Source of the DNA: Bacillota bacterium
GTDB taxonomy: Bacteria > Bacillota > Clostridia > Peptostreptococcales > Anaerovoracaceae
Direction: 5' to 3'
Assembly (NCBI GenBank): GCA_023415235.1
Contig: JAEZLP010000002.1
Coordinates: 1 to 48,422 of the forward strand
Length of the DNA stretch: 48,422 nt
This document shows positions 43,693 to 48,422 of the stretch, piece after piece. Under the pieces are notes generated by a model. It saw nothing but the letters and a program-made list of their open reading frames with translations. It was not told the DNA's origin and searched no databases. How positions within the stretch are numbered: position 1 is the stretch's first letter; every line of letters begins with the position of its first letter. A program made the translations under genes and the position numbers.

Positions 43693-44124
43693 CTATATAC
43701 CAAACTCGGCCATCTTTTCCGCGATCTCATCAGGTCCGAGATTAGTTCCTTCATTATAGTTGTCCCATTCCTGCTTGCTCCAGATTTCAATCTTGCTCAA
43801 TACGCCTATTGTTACCAGTTCTTTATCTATTTTTGCATGCTCCCGCAGATTTTGCGGAATGGTAAGCCTTCCCTGCTTGTCCACCTCGCATTCGACCGCG
43901 CTGGAAAAGAAGTATCTGACGAAAGCTCTTGCGTCCTTGTTCGCCACCGGGAGACTGGTCAGTTTATCCTGGAATTTGCTCCATTCATCCATCGGATAAA
44001 TGTAAAGACAGTTGTCCAATCCTTTTGTGAGAATAAACCTGCTGCCAAGCTGTTCTCTGAATTTTGAGGGGACAATGATTCTGCCTTTTGCGTCTATGGA
44101 ATTTTGGTATTCGCCGATAAACAT
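43693..44124 (-). CDS. mraZ: Transcriptional regulator MraZ
   Basis: 143 residues with two SpoVT/AbrB-like halves, each with the DxxGR motif (DAKGR near residue 12; DKQGR near residue 82). MraZ forms ring oligomers and represses the dcw operon by binding tandem repeats in its own promoter. Such repeats are present here (44131-44193). The Shine-Dalgarno GGAG lies in one of the boxes. It is the first gene of the cluster. Confidence 0.96.
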   Translation of the reverse strand: MFIGEYQNSIDAKGRIIVPSKFREQLGSRFILTKGLDNCLYIYPMDEWSKFQDKLTSLPVANKDARAFVRYFFSSAVECEVDKQGRLTIPQNLREHAKIDKELVTIGVLSKIEIWSKQEWDNYNEGTNLGPDEIAEKMAEFGI

Positions 44125-44130
44125 AGACTA

Positions 44131-44193
44131 TTCTCCACTTTAACTATTTATTTAACACCACTATACTCCACTTTGCTCCACTTTTCAACCACC
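44131..44193 (-). promoter_or_regulatory. MraZ-binding boxes
   Basis: On the minus strand, three consecutive 10-bp units AAGTGGAGCA, AAGTGGAGTA and TAGTGGTGTT (44183 down to 44154) share a GTGG core. A degenerate unit (GGTGGTTGAA, 44184-44193) lies in front. A fifth, isolated AAGTGGAGAA (44131-44140) overlaps the ribosome binding site. Ten-base spacing places the boxes on one DNA face, as expected for the MraZ ring. Confidence 0.8.
44160..44188 (-). promoter_or_regulatory. mraZ (dcw) promoter
   Basis: TTGAAA (44183-44188) and TATAGT (44160-44165) are separated by 17 bp on the minus strand. The spacer is made almost entirely of two MraZ boxes, so MraZ binding should exclude polymerase. Confidence 0.7.
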
Positions 44194-44292
44194 GGAATGC
44201 AAAAAGTAGATAAAAACCATAAGATTTTAGTTCTCTCCATACTGGGGTGAAGCTGATTTTCCGTTTAAAATACAATATCTTGTGGCGGCAAG

Positions 44293-44317
44293 AAAAAACG
44301 CCAACAAAATGTTGGCG
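44293..44317 (-). terminator. Terminator of the sigma/anti-sigma operon
   Basis: On the minus strand, CGCCAACA and TGTTGGCG form a perfect 8-bp stem with a 3-base loop, followed by TTTTTT. It lies 66 bp after the last gene of the operon and about 100 bp before the mraZ promoter, isolating the two units. Confidence 0.85.
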
Positions 44318-44382
44318 CCTGACGAAACCCTTTTCTATTGATATTTCAGTGTTTTTAACGAATATTTCCAGTTTTGGCCTCG

Positions 44383-44697
44383 CTAGAAAGAGATGTATCC
44401 TTGTGCCAAACCGTGATCCAGAAGAATCTGACAGCCCGCCATTGCGGCAGAAAGGCACAGAACAAGAACCATGATGAACATAGCCCAGCCGTCGTAAACA
44501 ATTTTCTCCTCTTTATTGCCCAGATTGGCGACCAGTACTTCGATTCCCAGCAGAATCAGGAGGGCCGGCCATAGGCGGAATATATAATAGTAGGTGAGTA
44601 TTTCCGGGATCAACAGACGGGCGGCAAAGAGCGCTCCCGCGCTGATCAGGGAGATTCCCAGGGTCAGCGTACCAACGCGTCTAGTTCTCGCGGCCAT
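44383..44697 (-). CDS. Small membrane protein (LiaF/DUF5668-like)
   Basis: 104 residues from the ATG 44695-44697, preceded by GGAGGGG. It has three hydrophobic segments: LTLGISLISAGALFAARLL, FRLWPALLILLGIEVLVANL and MFIMVLVLCLSAAMAG. The second carries the LWPxLLIxLGIE motif of LiaF-type transmembrane domains. It overlaps the preceding gene by 17 nt. It is probably a membrane component of the envelope-stress unit governed by the upstream sigma factor. Confidence 0.65.
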   Translation of the reverse strand: MAARTRRVGTLTLGISLISAGALFAARLLIPEILTYYYIFRLWPALLILLGIEVLVANLGNKEEKIVYDGWAMFIMVLVLCLSAAMAGCQILLDHGLAQGYISF

Positions 44698-45289
44698 CCG
44701 TATTCCCCTCCTCCCCTGTTCTTTCAACATTCTGCGAAAGATCGCAGACGCTCTGGTTTTCTGCGTTGTCGATCTCCTTCTTCTTGCCCATGATCAGCGC
44801 GATGCCTGCCCAAATGATCAATCCTCCCACAAGCAGCTGCGGAATGATGTTTCCCAAGCCCACGATTGCCTGGTAGATTTCCGTCGGCAGCAGTTCATAA
44901 GTTGAAATGATATCGAGTATCACATTGTTCCAGAGGGCATAGATTCCGATCAGGATCAGGAACACTCCAATGGCCAGGTTTTTTTCCCTTAAGAAATTAA
45001 GATTTAATTTATCCAACTGTTCCCTGGTAAACAGATACCGGTCCTCCTGGGCGTAGAACTCCTCATCATCCTGAAAAACCTTGTTGACACAGTCGAAAAA
45101 GGCATAAAACCAGATCACCGGCGCCAGGAAGGCAAGAGGACCGATATTGACCACCGAGGCCACCATCCACAGTCCGAAAAACAATCCCATAAAGGATACC
45201 CCCAGCTTCATGAAACCGTTGTACATATGTCCAGCCCCAGGCAGAAAGGCAAATACAATCGTCCAGAACTTGCTTCTCTTCGTAATCAA
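44681..45289 (-). CDS. Polytopic membrane protein of the sigma operon
   Basis: A 202-residue hypothetical membrane protein. Its start (SKFWTIVFAFLPGAGHMYNG) resembles TM2-type domains, in which a GAGxxY motif joins two helices. Four or five further hydrophobic stretches follow, including AIGVFLILIGIYALWNNVI and LLVGGLIIWAGIALIMG. The tail is acidic. The function is unknown. It begins 4 bp after the anti-sigma gene and overlaps the next, so it is part of the same regulatory operon. Confidence 0.65.
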   Translation of the reverse strand: MITKRSKFWTIVFAFLPGAGHMYNGFMKLGVSFMGLFFGLWMVASVVNIGPLAFLAPVIWFYAFFDCVNKVFQDDEEFYAQEDRYLFTREQLDKLNLNFLREKNLAIGVFLILIGIYALWNNVILDIISTYELLPTEIYQAIVGLGNIIPQLLVGGLIIWAGIALIMGKKKEIDNAENQSVCDLSQNVERTGEEGNTDGREN

Positions 45290-45293
45290 ATTT

Positions 45294-45755
45294 CTATTCC
45301 TCCTTCCAATATTTCATAACCTCAAAATCAATCAATTTATCCGAAAAACCCCTTAAGTTTTCTGTTATCACATTAACCTCGGGCAATTCCTTATGGATCG
45401 AAAGGCCATAATTCATACCATAGTTTATTGTTCCTGAAAAAAGCAGGAATAAGGTAATACAGGCGGCAATGCTGACGCGGAAGCTGTAACGATAAAGCTC
45501 CCTGCGACGGGAAGATCCGGATTTTACCGCCCCTGCATCACTCTTCCGCTGATCCCGGCGGATTGCGGCAAATACAGCCATTTTAAATCCGGGTGGAAGC
45601 TCCGGAAGTTGTCTGCCTTCGAAGCTTTCCGCCAAGGCTGCCGCGCATCGATCACATTCCCCAATATGCGCCAACGCGTGAATGGCAGCTTCCCCGGACG
45701 TCGAGCCGTCCCTCAGCGCTTCTACTTGGTCTGCTGTCAAATGTTCCTTGCTCAT
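45294..45755 (-). CDS. Anti-sigma factor (zinc-finger type)
   Basis: 153 residues from the ATG 45753-45755, which overlaps the sigma-factor stop as ATGA and has AGGAGG upstream. The N-terminal domain has the HxxxCxxC zinc-binding anti-sigma (ZAS) motif, HIGECDRC. A single transmembrane helix (VSIAACITLFLLFSG) follows around 105-120, then a short extracellular part (~35 residues). It is expected to hold its cognate sigma factor at the membrane until a signal releases it. Confidence 0.85.
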   Translation of the reverse strand: MSKEHLTADQVEALRDGSTSGEAAIHALAHIGECDRCAAALAESFEGRQLPELPPGFKMAVFAAIRRDQRKSDAGAVKSGSSRRRELYRYSFRVSIAACITLFLLFSGTINYGMNYGLSIHKELPEVNVITENLRGFSDKLIDFEVMKYWKEE

Positions 45756-46267
45756 CCGAATTCCTCCTTCCATAATTTTTGAAGCATTGCCTTCGTCCTG
45801 TAGATCTGCGTCTGTATTGTCTTCAGGTTCTTGCCGGTTTCTTTCGCAATGTCCTGAGCGCTTTTATGCCGGCAGAAATATGCGATGGCAATGGTTTGGT
45901 ATGGTTCTTTCAGGCTTCTGCACAAATCCTCAAGACGTTCCTCCATATCCCGCTGCAGTATTGCGTCCTCGGGAATCGGCGTATGGTCGCCTACCTGATC
46001 AAAGGTTTCCCGGGGTGCGGGCACGCTTCTTCTTGCTGCGCTTTTCAGATAATCCCGGCATTTGTTCGACGCGATCTTCACCAGCCATGCCTTCGGATTT
46101 GTTCCGTCAAAGTTGTCCAGATTTTTATAAGCGGAAAGAAAGGTGTCCTGCGCCAGATCCTCAGCTTCATAATAATCCCCCGTCATGGAATTGCAGACAG
46201 CAAGGACAAGCCTTCCATATTGCTCCATAGCTTCTTCCACCCATTGATGTTTCCTGTCCGGGATCAT
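45752..46267 (-). CDS. ECF-type RNA polymerase sigma factor
   Basis: 171 residues with region 2 (LAVCNSMTGDYYEAEDLAQD, FLSAYKNL) and region 4 (LKEPYQTIAIAYFCRHKSAQ, DIAKETGKNLKTIQTQIYR), the ECF layout. The start is the ATG at 46265-46267 with AGGAGG seven bases upstream; an earlier in-frame TTG is inside that site. It is the first gene of the operon and is translationally coupled to its anti-sigma factor. The regulon is unknown; the membrane neighbours suggest envelope stress. Confidence 0.92.
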   Translation of the reverse strand: MIPDRKHQWVEEAMEQYGRLVLAVCNSMTGDYYEAEDLAQDTFLSAYKNLDNFDGTNPKAWLVKIASNKCRDYLKSAARRSVPAPRETFDQVGDHTPIPEDAILQRDMEERLEDLCRSLKEPYQTIAIAYFCRHKSAQDIAKETGKNLKTIQTQIYRTKAMLQKLWKEEFG

Positions 46268-46555
46268 CCGCAACCTCCTTTCTCAAATCCCAGGGACACG
46301 ACGCTGCCGGTACGGCTCTCTGCTTCGGCCGCGGCCGGTCAGACTCCGCAGGAGACGCCCCCTTTATTACCCCTTCTCAACCATATAACGATGGTTTCGC
46401 CGGATTGTCTTCAATATAATTGTGGCAATGGGAAAAATAATTCATATAATGTACCATACTGATTGTCTCTTATATAGTAAACCAATTTCAGGAAATTTGC
46501 TATGATGAGAGATCTCCTTCCCGGCGCCACAGCTTTACGGCTGTAGCTGGTAAGA
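46268..46555 (-). other. Non-coding region between the intron and the sigma operon
   Basis: No gene is seen. The right part (46525-46550) has a small hairpin (ACAGC/GCTGT) directly beside the intron end. The middle is AT-rich with TATAAT-like boxes but no pair I trust as a promoter. This region is the intron's 3' exon flank and should contain the promoter of the sigma factor. Confidence 0.4.
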
Positions 46556-46640
46556 ATCGAGTAGGAGGGAAATTTGAATAGTGATATTCAATTTCCCGAC
46601 CTCTCACAGCACCGTGCGTACGGTTCCGTACACGGCGCTT
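46556..46640 (-). ncRNA. Group II intron domains V and VI
   Basis: Domain V is the hairpin at 46608-46639, starting AGCGCCGTG and closing CACGGTGCT around a GGAACC-type terminal loop, with the catalytic AGC at its base. Domain VI is the adjacent stem built from GGGAAATT and AATTTCCC (about 46567-46597), expected to carry the branch-point adenosine. Confidence 0.8.
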
Positions 46641-46649
46641 CAACTTTAT

Positions 46650-47927
46650 TTAAATATGAACTGACTGATAGTGGTCTGATAGCGATATCAGACCTTTTCT
46701 TTTCAAGATTTCCGTAGTTACCGCTCTCTGCATTACGATTGAGCTTGCGATTCTGGCGTATCCTTTTCTGGAGTTGGCCCATTGCCATGCTTGCCCTTTT
46801 GAGATACCCAGCTTCATCAGAGCTTTGTATTTTGTCCTTGGCTTCTTCCATTGTTTCCAGATGCACATTCTAAGTCGGAATCTTGTGTGCTTGTCGATTT
46901 CTCTGCACATGGTTTTCATTCTGGCTATCCTAAAGTAGTTTACCCATCCACGCACTAGCCAATTGAGCCGCATGATTCTTTCGTCCATGCTCACGCTCCA
47001 TCGTCTTGATGTTAATTCCTTGATTTTAGCTTTCAGCTTTGCGATAGACGTTTCATGAGGCCGGGCCTTATACTGCTTTGCATACGAGTCAAAATAGAAG
47101 CCAAACCCAAGGTATTTCAGCTCTTTCGGTGTCTCTATTCTGCTTTTGCTTGCATTGACTTTCAGTCCAAGCTTGTTCTCGATGAATTTCGTAATGCTTG
47201 TCATGACTCTGTCTGCCGACTTCTCGCTCCCAGTAAGGATAATGCAGTCATCGGCGTACCTCACGAAGTTCAGTCCCCTGACTTCCAACTCTTTATCAAG
47301 CTCATTGAGCATGATGTTGCTGAGTAATGGCGACAGGTTACCGCCTTGCGGCGTCCCTATGACGGATTCCTTGTATTCATCGTCAATCATAACTCCGCTT
47401 ACAAGATACTTCCGGATAAGCGATACTACGTCTCCGTCTTCTACGCTTCTTGCAACTAGGTTCATCAGCCGGTCATGGTCCACGGTATCGAAAAACTTTT
47501 CCAGGTCGATATCCACGATCCATGTGTAATGCTGATTCAATAGTTCGAGAGTTCGCCTTATGGCTTGTTCTGCGCACCGGTTTGGCCGGAATCCGTAGCT
47601 GTTTTCATGGAACTGTTTCTCAAAGATCGGCGTCAGTACCTGGGCGATCGCCTGCTGGATGCATCGGTCGTTAACGGTCGGGATTCCGAGTTCTCGTACT
47701 CCCCCGTTTGGCTTCGGGATCTCTACTCTTAACACCGGACTGGGTTTGTATTTTCTCACCCGTATCTGCTGTTTGATTTCCTCTCCGTTTGCTTTCCAGT
47801 ATGCTTCCAGTTCTTTGACTGTCATGCCGTCTACTCCGGCAGCGCCTTTGTTGCGTTTGACCTGCTGGATTGCCTGTTCCATGTTTTCGGCACTCAGTAT
47901 CTTTTCCAGCAGTTTCTCAGTGTTCAT
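46650..47927 (-). CDS. Group II intron reverse transcriptase/maturase (class C)
   Basis: 425 residues. Reverse-transcriptase blocks are clear: GAAGVDGMTV, RPLGIPT-like RELGIPTVNDR, YGFRPNRCAEQAI, VDIDLEKFFDTVDHD, GTPQGGNLSPLLSN and the catalytic YADD (224-227). The maturase (X) domain with NWLVRGWVNYF follows. There is no HNH endonuclease domain, as is usual for class C. It splices and mobilises its host intron. The ATG has GGAGGT upstream. The frame is intact, so the element may be active. Confidence 0.95.
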   Translation of the reverse strand: MNTEKLLEKILSAENMEQAIQQVKRNKGAAGVDGMTVKELEAYWKANGEEIKQQIRVRKYKPSPVLRVEIPKPNGGVRELGIPTVNDRCIQQAIAQVLTPIFEKQFHENSYGFRPNRCAEQAIRRTLELLNQHYTWIVDIDLEKFFDTVDHDRLMNLVARSVEDGDVVSLIRKYLVSGVMIDDEYKESVIGTPQGGNLSPLLSNIMLNELDKELEVRGLNFVRYADDCIILTGSEKSADRVMTSITKFIENKLGLKVNASKSRIETPKELKYLGFGFYFDSYAKQYKARPHETSIAKLKAKIKELTSRRWSVSMDERIMRLNWLVRGWVNYFRIARMKTMCREIDKHTRFRLRMCIWKQWKKPRTKYKALMKLGISKGQAWQWANSRKGYARIASSIVMQRAVTTEILKRKGLISLSDHYQSVHI

Positions 47928-48421
47928 ACTCTGCTACCTCCACTCTTCTCGCCGCACTCTGCCATCTGTCCGCTCGATTAATCAAGGGGCTTTCAGCCTG
48001 ATGTTTCTTACAGAGTGCACCATCATGATTTTAGTAACTGTTAAAGTTGTTCAGCCCTTCGCTCTTACTGTCTTTCGGCAGTCGTCCTCACTACTATGGC
48101 TTCTGCTGACTTCTCACGGCAAATCTTTTTCAACCGAGTTTCCTCGTCCGTGAGATCTCCCCAGGTAAGAACGCAGTCTTTCTCTCCATGTGCCTGCCAC
48201 ATTTACGTTATCTGCTCTCGTAGCTATTGGACTTTGGCTTGTTATGCAACCTTATCCGCAGATACCGCCTGATGTGATTTCTGTTCGTCAGGCCGGAGAT
48301 TTGCCTCGGGCTTCCTTCAGATTCCGCCTCACGGTGGACACCCTTGCCTCTGGCTATACACTTCCCGCTACTGGCGTGTTCGGGACTTTCACCCGTTAGA
48401 CTGCGCCCATGCTGGGCGCAC
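47928..48421 (-). ncRNA. Group II intron 5' ribozyme part (domains I-III)
   Basis: The ~490 non-coding bases before the reverse transcriptase start with GTGCGCC and continue with the conserved GTCTAACGGGTGAAAGTCCC, the domain I epsilon-prime region. Open frames here are accidental. Domain I should hold the exon-binding sites; without the 5' exon they cannot be matched. Confidence 0.8.
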
Positions 48422-48422
48422 A

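Larger units (their letters stand above)
46556..48421 (-). mobile_element. Group II intron, bacterial class C (IIC)
   Basis: A seemingly complete, ~1.87-kb retroelement on the minus strand. Its 5' end reads GTGCGCCCAGCATGGGCGCA, the class C start consensus, one base from the right window edge. A class C reverse transcriptase sits in domain IV. Domains V and VI follow, and the 3' end reads CTACTCGAT at about 46556. Such introns usually insert just after transcription terminators; the 5' exon that would show this is outside the window. The 3' boundary may be off by one base. Confidence 0.88.

Noticed and set aside
48190..48399. Open frame near the right edge
   Set aside because: It lies within the intron's 5' ribozyme on the opposite strand and has no coding signals.

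Overview
The window looks like a chromosomal segment of an anaerobic member of the Clostridia (Bacillota). The evidence is a full division and cell-wall (dcw) cluster with the Gram-positive small-basic-protein/DUF881 genes, a PASTA-tailed class B penicillin-binding protein, MutS2, ZapA, indolepyruvate:ferredoxin oxidoreductase and several radical SAM proteins. MurE carries the DNPR motif of meso-diaminopimelate-adding enzymes. I cannot name the genus from sequence alone.

Region 1 (1-10591) is an AT-rich accessory island, compositionally unlike the GC-richer chromosome that follows. It starts with the 5' end of an IS256-like transposase. Next, on the minus strand, comes a compact cassette: an XRE regulator, a Ser/Thr kinase fused to an Upf1-like SF1 helicase, a winged-helix protein with a C-terminal HEPN-type RNxxxH motif, and a protein whose N-terminus reads as a proteasome/HslV-like Ntn-hydrolase. 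I regard this as the most interesting part: a candidate anti-phage defence system that resembles Mokosh type I in its kinase-helicase but has an unusual effector set. The rest of the island is a recombination module (Cys-rich protein, excisionase, double-HTH repressor, tyrosine integrase) that ends against the 3' end of an initiator tRNA gene, the likely attachment site.

Region 2 (10592-19212) holds a tRNA operon (Asn-Leu-fMet, minus strand, strong promoter), iorA-iorB, a TPR protein, two radical SAM proteins, argS and a DUF523 gene. Region 3 (19323-26749) holds mutS2, zapA, pheT, pheS and an rRNA/tRNA methyltransferase of the SpoU family. All are on the minus strand.

Region 4 (26872-44193) is the dcw cluster, read on the minus strand as mraZ, rsmH, ftsL, (480-bp gap), pbp/spoVD, murE, murF, mraY, murD, ftsW, murG, murA, ftsQ, two DUF881 genes, sbp and ftsZ. 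It encodes the cytoplasmic peptidoglycan-precursor steps (murA, murD-F; murB and murC are not here), the lipid steps (mraY, murG), the septal synthase (ftsW with pbp), divisome linkers and FtsZ. No ftsA is present. The mraZ promoter is covered by 10-bp MraZ boxes. A structured gap splits the cluster between ftsL and pbp, and ftsZ has its own leader.

Region 5 (44293-48422) is an ECF sigma factor / anti-sigma factor / two membrane proteins operon ending in a clear terminator. Upstream of it lies a seemingly complete bacterial class C (IIC) group II intron, whose 5' end coincides with the right edge of the window.
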